NCBI GenBank assembly: GCA_035578905.1 | Contig: JAQJVL010000613.1 | Coordinates: forward strand, 434,001 to 498,000 | Direction of reading: 5' to 3' | DNA length: 64,000 bases | Origin: Stictocephala bisonia | Taxonomy: Eukaryota > Arthropoda > Insecta > Hemiptera > Membracidae | Part shown: positions 36,981 through 48,842 of the stretch, piece after piece | How the letters are laid out: each line of letters starts with the position of its first letter | Position numbering within the stretch: position 1 is the stretch's first letter | Position numbers and translations under genes: made by a program | Notes under the pieces: model-generated | What the model saw: the letters and a program-made list of their open reading frames with translations, nothing else | The model's database searches: none | What the model was told of the DNA's origin: nothing

Positions 36981-39260
36981 TTTTTATTTTCGAGGATTGT
37001 TTATTTTTAATGAATTACTTCATTTATTGTTCAAATAAATAGAATTTTTTCTCCATGGATGTTATAAATTATTATTTTGTTTGTGAATACTAAAAGTCAA
37101 CATAGTAAACTGGATGAATTCCTTTAGTATTTATTACTATACAATGTTATTAAAAAATAAGTTAATTGAGTTATGTTTGCTTAATGAACTTATTTATAAA
37201 TCATTATAGAATACAACCAGCTAAGTAATAAAATAATTCACCTATGTTTATTCGTTTATCAAATTATTATAACTGAACACATCATGATTTAGAATACCTG
37301 CAATAAGCAAATCCTTGTGTATATTGTTTAAAAAAATACTTTTCTAGTATGAGTACTTTTTCTAATCGTGGTAAAGGATGAAACATGAACTTTAAGGCTT
37401 CCTTAACGTTAATGTATATGACACCTTAACTGTTCTATACTTATTCTAGGTCAATGTGAAACTGTTTCTTCCTTGTTGCTTGTCAGTACCATTTACAGCC
37501 GTATGAAGTCGTCTTAAAACCAGTGTTTCTGGATATGGCTGATTCTTTGTAATATAAACTCTTGAAATTTCTTCGTAGAACTTTAATTCTATGAAGAAGA
37601 GTTTTTAAATTTACCAGAGTTGTCATGTTCCTCAAAACACTAAGTTTGTAGCTTAGTGTGTTTATATTCAAAACGCCATACTAGAGCCTCGTAAAGTTAT
37701 TGGTGTATGGATAATGTGGCAGCTCCAGAGTCATGATACATGTACAATATGTATTTCAATATAATTGCTATTAAAATATGGTAATAGCAAAATACTCTAC
37801 GCACACATGTTGTACTATTTCAATGCTAATAGTAAAACAGAATTACACTTAATTCTTATACTCCTTCCATCTTATATTTGAGGATGTATAACCCTTATGT
37901 CTTGGTAAGTGAGACCCTCGTTTTGTAAATTGGTACAGCGAGAAAATGTTTTGATTAGTATATCTGCTTTAGATGAGACACGAGAATAGATCAAAAACTA
38001 ATATTTAGTAAACGATTTTAAGACCTAATTATATTATCATATTTTTTACAAAGTGTTCCAGGTAATTAAATATATAAATAAAAATAATGAATTTGACCTA
38101 TACAAGAAAGTAGTTTATAGCAATAACACTAAATGTCCAAGTAGTATAAAAAATGTAGTAAAATAATATTATTGAAATTAATGTACAAGAAGTAAAAGAA
38201 ACATTAAAAATTTTTATATTTAAACAAACAATATTCTCAAATAAAATTATTAGACTTGTTATTAGGTTTATGACAATAGATAATTTTACTACTGTAAGGC
38301 CCTGTTACTAAGTTTTAGTAAATAAAACGTTTGGATGAATTAGTATTTTATCTTGATATACATATGGTTCAATGGCAGTAGACAAATCCCAAAATTAATT
38401 CTTAATTTTATTTAAAAATTAAATTATTGGACAATTAATTGTATTTAAATACATGGAACTGTTTTTACGTTGTCATAAGTGCATTTAACACTTCATGGTC
38501 AGGTGAAGTACTAGATTTAGACAGTACGTGGATACCGTTTACACAGAAAATGCAGTTCTGCAGTTCATATCCGCGGACACACGTTTTTGAAATAGTTACA
38601 GAAAGAGAAGAAATTTTACCATATGTTTTACCATGAACATTTTTATGGAATTCAACAAAAAAGCAAGATGAAGATATTCTTGAAATTATTAAATGAATGT
38701 TTTGCCAGAGCACTCAAATCAGTTTCAGACCAAACACTCCATAAAGTACATGAAACGAAGCCTCCTTTTTTATAGAACTTTCGGAGGGAAAAGATTTATG
38801 TGCACTTTATCTTAGTCAACCCCTTACCTGACATTCTGTAATAATACTTAAGGATCACACACTCAACAAGTTATATTTTTTATGGGTTCAATAGTTTACT
38901 GTTGAAAACAAACACTACCATTTATTACATATACTAGATGAAAATAAACACTTCACTAACTGGACACTTATTACATGGAAGTTTAAAAAATGCTAGTTTT
39001 CCAGTTAATATAAAATATTTTTATAAAAGATTTGTTTTAGAAACAAGAGGCTAGTTTCCAAATGATGGGGAAACATTATGAGGAAAATTTTAGAATTAGC
39101 TTGGAGACATTCGTGTGAAAATTGTTTTATTCAATATAATAAACTGTACATACAGTTCCTTGCATTTCAATCTACACAGTACTATTATTACTTACATTTT
39201 AAAATATCACACCACTAAGAAATTATTGTTTTAACCCATTCATAAAAAGGTAAAATATGG
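36981..39260. other. Intergenic DNA
   Basis: Overlapping + and - frames near 38439-38713 (65 and 82 codons) are antisense shadows of one another and match no family I know. Nothing else. Confidence 0.5.
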
Positions 39261-39358
39261 AAAGGGCTTCATTATTCTGTAATAAAGCTTTATAATAAAT
39301 TACCTTATCATATTAAACTTTGTGACACTAAAAGAAGATTTCTAAGAAGAATTAAATA
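39261..39358 (+). pseudogene. Degenerate LINE reverse transcriptase C-terminal fragment
   Basis: In frame from 39261 this reads KGLHYSVIKLYNKLP, then YHIKLCDTKRRFLRRIK and a TAA. That is the classic C-terminal tail of Jockey-type LINE ORF2 (compare KIYNKL in the - strand LINE near 55.5 kb and TLYNDLP at 1.8 kb). The rest of the element has decayed beyond recognition. Confidence 0.7.
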
Positions 39359-41749
39359 AATTCTTAGTAAAATAACGCATTTTACTTTGTGAATTATTAT
39401 CTGGAACTACTTATTTAGGTCTTTCAAACTACAATAACTGTATATTGCTACAATACATGATACTTGCTACAATAACTATATGTAATACTCATAATAACTG
39501 CACTATATTTATGTACTAATAGTGTTATATAAGTTGTATTTATTTTCTTATCTTGACAATACATAAATGTGTCCTGTTTATTCAAATAAAATGTGTAATA
39601 AAGCGAATTATTGACTTCACTGTAATTTTTTAAGCACTTCATGTGATCTCTTAGAGTAATACACTTTTCAGTAGTATTTACCATAACCAGGGTAGTTTTA
39701 ATCTGAGTATGTACTAACTTTAATTTAATTTTAAATAAAACGAAACCTGAATTTCACTGAAGTTCACACACAACATAATATATCCACATAAATATACATA
39801 TTGATTATATGAAGTATTTTAATTCTCATTTTGTTGTTGTGTGTATTTAAATATTACGTACATGGAATATAAAACATTTCATAACAAGTGGAAAGTAGGA
39901 TTTTGAAGTGCGAGACTTGTCGGGCACTTCAAATAATAAACAAGAACGTGCAAAACACTCACTTGAGTTTTGAGCACTACTTTTCAATACACTACAGATT
40001 TAAAAAATATCCATAACACTAATAATTTGTTTAAATAAAAACATTTCAATATTACTTTTTTGTTACAATTAGGAACATTTATAATGTGTTGACATTTTTT
40101 TAAGCTAGGCCTACTATTCGATGTGCAAAGTGTGAATTTTGTTTAAGACATTCAAAACATTTTTCTTCGTTTTATGAGTCTTGATATTCATCATCACTTT
40201 CTTAAATAATAACATTATTATCGAAAAATTCCTTGGACTCTTCTTCATATTTTACGAATGGATGTCTAATTTTTACAGTGGAAAAGTTATGTTTGTCTAC
40301 TGTGGAACATTTTTATGCAAAAATTAGACATCTGTTGGTAAATGTGAAGTTTCGTAGGTGATAAAAACATAACAAAAACAGCTGATCTCAAAGAATTGCA
40401 GTAAAAATAATATTACTTTGTCAATGAGAATAAGAACTGAAGTGGGTGTCATTTTGTCATATTATGTCCCTTGTTTGCATATAGTAGTTTTAAATGTTTA
40501 TGCAATCTAAGTCATATTATATCTTGTATTTAGGTAATGTTTAGATATTACCTCATGTTTTTTTAGTACCACAAATTCATTAACTATCATTTAACGTGTT
40601 AGGAAGTTATCATCTGACTTTTTTCAAACAAGTAAATGAAAATGTTCATCAAATCAAAACTATGGACAGTGAAATGCCAAAACAGTTATTAAACTATATT
40701 TACAGTTACGAAAACCTGCATAATAATACTAGTAAATGAATTAATTTCCAATACTTATTTAATACACACATTCATTGGGTGGAGCAATTAATAATTTGGA
40801 TACATTGAAACTATACATTTATTTAGGTTTAAGAAAGCCTTAAAACAATTTTCTAGCCTTAGAAAAGACAAAACATTTTCTAGCATAAATTGTATTTGTT
40901 ACTGAAGTATCTTAGTAAATTAATTCGGTTTATTTTTAACGGGAGCAAAACTCACTATCTAAGAATGTCTGTCGATAAAATTTCCCTTTAATTTAACTAA
41001 ATCAATGCCTACTCATTAAATAATGCACAAATTATTTAATGTTGATGTTATTTAATTAAACAACTGTCTTCAATGTATACAATAAACTGTGTTACATAGC
41101 CTATAAGACTCTTTACGTATTTTTAGCATTAAGTATTTTATACAAAACACGTCCTATTATCAAACAAATTCAGACAGACTAAGAGCATTAGTTAGTATTT
41201 ATTGAAAATAATCTCAAAAATATTGTACATCAACAGTGGAGAAAGAGCAAGAAAGAGCGTAATTGAAATTCAAGGTACAAAATAAACATTTACCTCTTTT
41301 TATTTATCTGAATAAAATACTTCATTGAGAAACTGCGTATAACATGAATTATTTCAGTATGCAGTCATCGTTAATATTGTTTGTCTTAGCATAAAGAATA
41401 TTCAAAACATAATAACATTGACAAAGATTAACTTAAAAGTTATATTAAACTTCAACTAATTTATCCAAAACACGTACTTGATAAATACCAGTCAAGGGAA
41501 GATCATTGTGTATTATTATTGTACAAATTATTGCAAACTTTATTAACCGTACATAGGTTTTAAAGTTCTTTGAATATTATACATTAATAAACTAATTTCA
41601 TTCGTGTTTTTACCTTTTTTTTTACTTTGGTCTAACAATACTCAATTTACGTCCGTTCTTGATACCTGGTTTAATACGTTATATAACATTATGTACAGGT
41701 AATTAAAGTAACGAATTTAGGGTAAATATCTATCATTATATAGATCTGC
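39359..41749. other. AT-rich intergenic DNA
   Basis: Nothing recognised. It borders the left arm of the large inverted-repeat structure. Confidence 0.5.
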
Positions 41750-43259
41750 TAACTGTATCCGCCCGCTTGGCCGGTCATAAAATTGAGTTTAAAGACTTGC
41801 AATCAAAATACAAGTAACAATTCCAACAAATTCAGGAACATTACAAAATTACTTAAAGTAAATCAAATAAAATACTTTGTTTTTGCAAAATAATTAATTA
41901 TTTAATCCAATATCTAATCTACAACAGCTGATATTATGTACAATTTTCTACCGTACTCAATTATCGTTATATTTAAAAGCTTAACCTTCCACAATGTTAT
42001 TCAATTTGTTTCATTTAACAGCTATTAATCAAATAAATCAATTAATTAAAATAGCTCGATAAGAATACCATTGACATTTTTTAGGCCAGTCGGAAGGATT
42101 CCTGAGGTCGAAGAAAAAATCCTGTCTTAGTGAGCCTCTGGGGGCCAAGATAATCCTAAGTACAAAATTTCAATTCAATTGGACGTTTAGTTTTGGAGAA
42201 ATATTTATAAGTGGTAAAAGGCTTTTGTATAAATATATATTAAATTTAAAATTTTCCGATTAAAATCAGTTTGTTCTGTTATATAAAAAGTTTCAAAGTC
42301 TAGACAAATCTGTAAGTCTACTTTTAGAGGACACAAGTTACTGTTGTTGACTCTGAATCTGTGAAATATGAGGTTTCTCACCATATTTAGCTATGTCCTC
42401 TGAACTGGCTATACATTTGGTCAAATTAAATTGTAAATTTTTCGATTAAAATCAGTTTGTTCTCTTAGATAAAAAAGTTTCAGTCAGGAGAAATCTGTAA
42501 GTCTACTTTTAGAGGGCATACATTTATTATAATTGACTCTGAATCAATAAAATATTGTGTTGCTCGCCATGTTTAGCTACGTCCTATGATCTGGCTATAC
42601 ATGCTTTAAAACTAAATTATTAATTTCCCGATTGAAAACCGTTTGTTCTCCTAGCTAACAAAGTTTTATAGTCTAGAAGAATCTCTAGTCTACTTTTAGA
42701 GGGTGCAAAGTACGGTAATTGACTCTGAATCAGTGAAATATCGTGTTTCTACCCATGAATAGCCATGTCCTATGACCTGACTATACATGTGTTCAGATTA
42801 AATTGTATATTTTCCCATTGAAAACAGTATTTTCCCCTAGATAACAAAGTTTCGCAGTCTAGAAAAATCTGTAAGTCTATTCTTAGAGGCCGTAAATTTT
42901 ATTTACATGCACAAATTGAAAATCTAGCTCTAGCTAAGAATGAAGGAGGTGAGATAGAACAAAAAGTCATAGAGCCAAAGTTGTATATCGTCTCAACTCA
43001 AGTGCAGAAAACGGTGTTAATTTTCCTGTAGAAACATTAATTTAGCCACTACAGTCTAATTAGAGAAAAGCTGTTTTTGGCGTTTAAAATTGTTGGCACT
43101 AAAAGGGCTGCCATCTTCGATTTACTAAGAATTTGTCGAAATCCCGTCTTATTGCTCATCATTAGACCTTTGACTCTACAAAATTTCAGCCTCATAGGCT
43201 AAGTACATTTTTAGTTAAAGCATTGAGTGAATGAGTAATTGGTATTTGCCTTTTATAGG
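41750..43259 (+). repeat. Left arm of the 8.5-kb inverted repeat
   Basis: Order from outside in: CCGCCCGCTTGGCCGG end; AT-rich part with GTACTCAATTA; CAGCTATTAATCAAATAAAT; GGATTCCTGAGGTCG; CAATTGGACGT then TAGTTTTGGAGAAATAT; subrepeats (about 42240-42910); ATCTAGCTCTAGCTAAG; AAGCTGTTTTTGGCGTTTAA; CATCTTCGATTTACTAAGAA; ACCTTTGACTCTACAAAATT; inner end. Each block is found inverted in the right arm. Confidence 0.88.
42240..42910 (+). repeat. ~186-bp subrepeats in the left arm, about 4 units
   Basis: The marker AAATCTGTAAGTCTACTTTT, or a close variant, starts at 42306, 42491, 42679 and 42865, so spacing is 185, 188 and 186 bp. Each unit also has CGATTAAAATCAGTTTGTTC, TTGACTCTGAATC, GTGAAATAT and CTGGCTATACAT. 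Units are well diverged from one another, so the internal duplication is old. Confidence 0.9.
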
Positions 43260-45053
43260 TATAGAATATAATATTTTAACAAAAAACATTAGGTAATAAT
43301 ATATTAAAAGAAAATGACTCATATACCTTTTTTAAAGACGTTTTTGAAAAGTACAATACAGCATAACTAAGTAAAAAAGTCAATATATTCTGAAGTGTTT
43401 TTTCCAACATTCCAGTGTACAACGTCATTCAACCATGACAGGCGGCAAACGGGCGTCGCTTCCGGAACCGATCGTTCGTCATACAAAGGCCGTTTTGTCT
43501 GACAGCCCGCTCTTACATATATTAAAAACTCCATTCTACCACAAAATAGTGGTACTCAAGAGAGTCATACAGCTTACATAAACGCATAATAATTAATTGT
43601 TGTAAAGCAATTATATTAATGTTTTGTGTTGTCGTTTTTAAACATGAACTCAAAACATTACATGACTCATAAAACAGATAATTAAAGGTTTATTTTAAGT
43701 GAATTTGTTGAAACCTAAACGTTAGGCTATTCTGATTGTTACAATAGACTTGTTGTTGTACAAATGTAGGATTATGAGCTATAGAGAATATGAAACTGTT
43801 AATTTTTATAATTATTTTTTTATTTAATTAACCCTGGCATATCATAAAATGTAAATAAAACAACACTCTAATAGTTTCTGTATATGTTGAATACAGTAAC
43901 ACCTTTTAAGTCCATTGTTTACCAAATGTTCAATGTAATAGTTTAACAATTTTAAAAATCAAAGGAATTTTTTATTTAAACTCATAAAAAGCATCACATA
44001 CATCAGTATATATCTAAGTTTTTTATTATTATATAAAAAAAATATATATATATATTATTATTGAATGCATAAATAATATTAATGCTATACTTGAATGTTA
44101 AGATTTTATTTTTGTATATAATTTATTGAATTATATTTTTCAACTATTTTTTTATTACTTTCTGTTAATATTTAATTCATACTAATATTTTACCGTTGTT
44201 TTTTTCTTCATTAAAACTATTATAATTTTGTATGTAGGAGATGTCAGAAATAATTATTTATAGGGCTACATATGCTTTCCTTATAGTCAAACTGGTGTGC
44301 GAGTTTTTGCGTGATTATTTTATTTTGATGCTGCCTGCAATATATTTGGACATTTCTATATTTTCAGGGAGGATTTGATCAAATTGATCCACACTAAATT
44401 TATCATCACATTTATGCAGCTACTGCGTTTACTGGATCCAATTGGTCAGAAGGCTCGATTGTATCGGATTCCACTACAATAGACAGAATGTGCACTAGTA
44501 ATCCAATTATCGAAATATTGGACTTCCACTATATCGTGCTTAATCCTGTTCTCAAACTAAAAGGTCAAAACGTTAAGTCCACCCTAACCCACTTTTTAAT
44601 TAAGCATTATACAAGGTTGTGCAAAGGTCTGGAATATTTACTAATTTTAAAACCATTAAAAGAAACGTAATGACACTTTGTAGTTGTGTTTTACCTTATA
44701 CCGAACATTTACACATATTTTATCCGTTTGTCGTATGGTCACTAAATTCTTTGAGAGACTATATTTTCTGACTTGGTCATCCATTTGACCTCAGATTTGC
44801 ACTTTTGTGTTGTACAAACAAATGCCTTTAAATGAAGTTTATCTCGAGGTAGTCTTACATTTAATATTTCTAAGAGTTCCTTCTTGGGCAATCCGCTGGT
44901 GAACGAAAAAGGATTGTTTTTCGTGTATGCATATTTGTGTTTTTACAAGTAAAATGAGTCTAAATGTTAAGTATAGGGACATATACATAATCACAAAGTT
45001 CCATTGTGTGTATTTCAATAGTTTTCCATTTTAGAGTTTTACCCAACCCTTTA
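43260..45053. other. Spacer of the 8.5-kb structure, left part
   Basis: No gene recognised. A short CG-containing patch at 43436-43515 (GGCGGCAAACGGGCGTCGC) stands out from the AT-rich background but carries no recognised motif. The 60-codon frame at 44488-44670 is unsupported. Confidence 0.5.
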
Positions 45054-45508
45054 TACAAGGTGGAAAAAATATGAAAACGCTTTCACAACTTTTGTATGAC
45101 TGTACTGTAAAAGTGATATCTTGTACATCATCGTGGTTACAAAGAACACACTTTTTGAAGTTATTAGCGACATTTCATCTTTTCAGGGGGACGGCCCACG
45201 AGGAGTTGAACAACAATCTTAAACGTAAGCCTAGGTCAAATTTAGCATCAAATGATAGGTCTATTTAAGAGAAATGAATTCCCACAAACCAGACTTCGAG
45301 AGGTTTATCCTTTCCAGAGTAGCGGTCATTTGAAAGTAACTAATTTGAGCAACATTATTTTTCCACTATTTAACGATTTCAAGTAAATTATTCTGATAGC
45401 AAATTATACTTTTTGGAACACAGTTACTAAAAAAATTAAATCATCAAATTATCTGTGAAAAAAAATAACGTTGTTGTGAAAGCATTTGCATAATTTTTCC
45501 ACCTTGTA
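45054..45508. mobile_element. MITE, 455 bp, copy 2 (better preserved)
   Basis: Starts TACAAGGTGGAAAAAATATG and ends with the complementary TTTTTCCACCTTGTA. Inverted ends of about 36 bp (AACGCTTTCACAAC inside left, GTTGTGAAAGC inside right). It is flanked by TA on each side (45052-45053 and 45509-45510), in line with a Tc1/mariner-type TA target. It has no transposase. It lies within the spacer of the 8.5-kb inverted-repeat structure. The 65-codon frame inside is not a gene. Confidence 0.9.
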
Positions 45509-46139
45509 TATTTTATCCAAGAGGACCAGAAAATGCAATGAAGAAACTAAACTACCGTTTAAGAAATAAACGCTAGTGAGAGATTATTTATTACAATCAG
45601 CTGTTACAGTAGAATCAAATTCAAAACGTAGATAAAATAAATATTTCTTGACTGTAACAATATATTTTACAGTCAAAAAATACTATAATTTACAGTATAA
45701 GAAAAATATAATTTACAGTAAAAAAAATAGCCCTAGGGCATTTATAAAACGAGGGGCAACGTTTTTCTAAAATCAATATAGTTACAAACATAACTAAATA
45801 AAAGCAGTATTTATAATTTCTACAGATAATAAATTAATTATCATAAAAATTCTGTTTTTAACATTAATTCAAACTAAATTTAGTTTTGTAAAATTTTAGA
45901 ATAGATAAAAATCCGATTATTCTTGGGTAATAAAGCTTTTGTAAATCAAATAAAGGTGTCAGGTGAAAATGGACATCATCGATAGGTATTTCATGAAGAG
46001 TGATTACTTAATAACTCCCCAACTGGACAGGTGAAAGCCAACAGCTGTTCATTCAACTTTAAACGGACTATTATTGATTCAACAGTGGTTATTTGATAAT
46101 ATTGTCCTCTCGTGTTGTCACTTAACTTTCTTCAATATG
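45509..46139. other. Spacer DNA
   Basis: Several TTTACAGT words between 45600 and 45730 form a loose local repeat. No gene. Confidence 0.5.
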
Positions 46140-46340
46140 CATTAGCACAGAGAAAGTATTGTGATCGACCAAAAAAATATTTTTCAAATTGGTCGAAAAA
46201 TCCATTTTAGGGTCCCCTGAACCCAAGAAAGTGGTTTTTCGAAAAAATATTCTTTGTGTCTGTTCGTATGTGTGTTTGTGTGTATGTGCAGTTCGCTGGA
46301 GAACAAACGGATGGATAATTTTTATGAAATTTAGTGTGCA
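46140..46340. repeat. Possible transposon UTR fragment
   Basis: AATTGGTCGAAAAATCC, GGGTCCCCTGAACCC, a GTGTG-rich block and GAACAAACGGATGG then ATGAAATTTAG. On the - strand the words AAATTTCAT, CCATCCGTTTGTTC and ACACACAAACACAC resemble the 3' regions of RTE-like or related arthropod repeats. The family is not certain. The 79-codon frame across it is not a gene. Confidence 0.4.
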
Positions 46341-48321
46341 AGTACAATATCTCCAGACTATTCTTTACTTTTTTGACATTTTATTTTATTTTTATGTTCA
46401 AAAAACATACAAAAATGGAATGTTCTAAAAAATTTCTCTAACCATTTTGATTAAATATTCAGGAAATATGTGAATTATAATTTAAAATATTTTATTATAA
46501 ACCACATATCTAGCTTGACTAGTTATTGAGTTCTGGAAAAAACATATTTGGGAATCAAACTAGTAATTTTCAAAGTTTTGATTTTTTAGTGTTAATATGG
46601 AGGAAATTTGTTTCACCTGTAACGTTTCCTCTGCCTAGAGTTCTTGCCAAGCTGATACTCTACGCTATATCACATCAGTTTCAACCTTTAATGTAAGAGG
46701 GTTGAACTCCTAAAATGATGGAGTTCACAACTGACGATCACAATTAACTATAATATAAATTCCAAGTACTTTTTCTATACTTAACGATTTAAAATAGCAT
46801 TAAAATGTCATACACAACTGTAATCATGATCTATTTATTTAAAATTAAAAATAAGGATTGACGTGATCAACAAAAGGAATTTAAAATTCATTTGTTCTCA
46901 TTTTATTCATATACTGACAGGCGAAAAAGATGAAGACAACAATTTATGTTTCAAATAAAAATGTGGTTTGCGACAGACCTTTATCAAATTAACAATGTAG
47001 AGAACGTTTTCAATGTTTCTTAGATATCAATTTTAAACAGATTTACTATTTGATAACATTATTACTAGTTTTATTAAATCACAGGAAATCGAAAATATTA
47101 TACATAAAATATCCAAGTCACATTGTTGCGTATGGCAATAATTTCATTTTTAATTAAAATTTGTATATCTTAGCAACAAGATGTGCTATTAAAAAGCCTG
47201 CTATCATTAATAAAAACGTTTTATATAGTAGATATTACAAATGTTATACTTTGAATAACTTCAATTAAAAGGTTTGACTTTTGTACTGATAGCCTGATTA
47301 ACAATTAGTTACATTGTTACTATATTGTTAATTATCAATTAGTAATTAATATTATATAGTATATGCTTACCATATGCCCTGTAATATTTGAGTTCAATAA
47401 ATGGTTAATTACATGAAAGAAGATTTAATATACATTATTTTACAGTGCTGAATTTGATATCTTATTGATTGTTAGGTGTAAAAATATAAATGCCTGTTGA
47501 AAGCATAAGTGATCGGTGTTTGGCAACAATCATATCATCTATCAACAACCATCTCTTGTATAAACAAAGAATATTACTTCAGCTGCTATCACTTACTACT
47601 CATGGCATGCTCACAGTAATCTCTGAAACGTTATACATTCCTGTAAATAATTAACATAAGTACTATTGCTGCTGGCTCCCAATATTGATTGTGTTGTTAC
47701 GTTCTTCTGTTTAACTTAAAGTACGATGTTTTTATTGAATTCTAAAAATATATTGATTAATATCTGATTTTAATGAAAATATAGAATTTAATATATCGAT
47801 ACTGTTTCACAATGTAAAAACTCAAGGTTGACAATGAACCAGACGAAACTTCAGCCCTCTGAATGATTCAGATAAATCCCGGCTTGTCAGACCCTGCTTG
47901 CCACTCCATTTCCATATCGGCCCACCCCCTTCACCCATCCCTCTCTACCACCATTTCTCTTTTAACATTTACCGATATAGCGCTCCCAATTCTTTGATTT
48001 GTTTTCAACTAACTGCAAATGTTTTCAATCAAACAGTTTGACTAAATTGTCTGCGAAGTAAAAAGATGTAGTTTTGTTTCCAATGATTACTCTCAAATTT
48101 CTAAACTTTACCAACATACAAAGATTACTTATTAAACTAATTCTTGAATACTTAGTTATATTCCCGATATTGGTATTCCGGCCGCTCACCCCAACACGTA
48201 CGCTGGTATTATTGACCAACTCACCCACACAAACACGTAAGATAATATAGACCTAACCACCCAACCACCCATTCACATACAATGCTATTATGGGATTGGA
48301 ATTAGTATTAGAACATTTTGA
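46341..48321. other. Spacer of the 8.5-kb structure, right part
   Basis: No gene recognised. A C-rich patch at 47880-47960 and the words ACCCAACCACCCATTCAC near 48262 have no assigned family. Confidence 0.5.
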
Positions 48322-48724
48322 TAATATATTTTAAACATTAATAAAAAAAATACTGAACAACTAACTTCACTCGCCAGTTCACATGGGCTACAGGCCTGAG
48401 AGTAAAGTGTATTCAACGATCGTTGGCTCAGAGGAAATTCGAACCTTGGACCTAACCCTCCACAGTCCGAAGCATTTAAATTTTGACTGTTTTATTTTGA
48501 CTATTCTGAATCATATTAAATAGTTGATAATAAAATGTAAGTATGTAATCACAAAAATAATACAATTCAATTATGTATTTAAAGATTTTTTTTGATTTTG
48601 GATAATTGGGAAACAATGATACTAAAATTCCAGTTTCTCAAATTTCATAAGTAAATATATCAGTCGAGTAATACCAGCTGTCAAATAAAAATAATATATA
48701 TTACTGAGCCACCACACCATCAAA
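48322..48724 (-). mobile_element. tRNA-derived SINE, second copy, split by an insertion
   Basis: 48373-48473 matches the SINE at 17898-18070: CGCCAGTTC, GGCTACAGGCCTGAG, GTTGGCTCAG, ATTCGAACCTTGGAC (B box on the - strand), CTCCACAGTCCGAAGC. The match stops at about 48474. The SINE's other end (GAGCCACCACACCATCAAA, matching GGCCACCACGCCGGCAAA) resumes only at 48706. So the copy was full length and was then interrupted by about 230 bp. It lies in the spacer of the 8.5-kb structure. Confidence 0.8.
48475..48705. repeat. Dispersed ~225-bp repeat inserted in the SINE (copy 1)
   Basis: TATTCTGAATCATATTAAAT, GTATTTAAAGATTTTTTT, GGGAAACAATGATACTAAAA and TTTCATAAGTAAATAT recur at 51618-51800. Its far end, GTAAATATATCAGTCGAGT then CCAGCTGTC, recurs at 54110-54146. 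The class is unknown. It has no coding capacity. Confidence 0.82.
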
Positions 48725-48743
48725 AATTATAAACTTGTTATAA

Positions 48744-48748
<5 letters not shown>

Positions 48749-48777
<29 letters not shown>
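48749..48777. repeat. Poly-T tract, about 29 nt
   Basis: Homopolymer between the split SINE and the inner end of the right arm. It could be the A-tail of a - strand retroposition event. Confidence 0.9.
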
Positions 48778-48780
<3 letters not shown>

Positions 48781-48842
48781 TATCAATAACGCATTTTCTA
48801 AGGAAACATCAAACATTATTAAAAGTACTAAAATAATCTATT

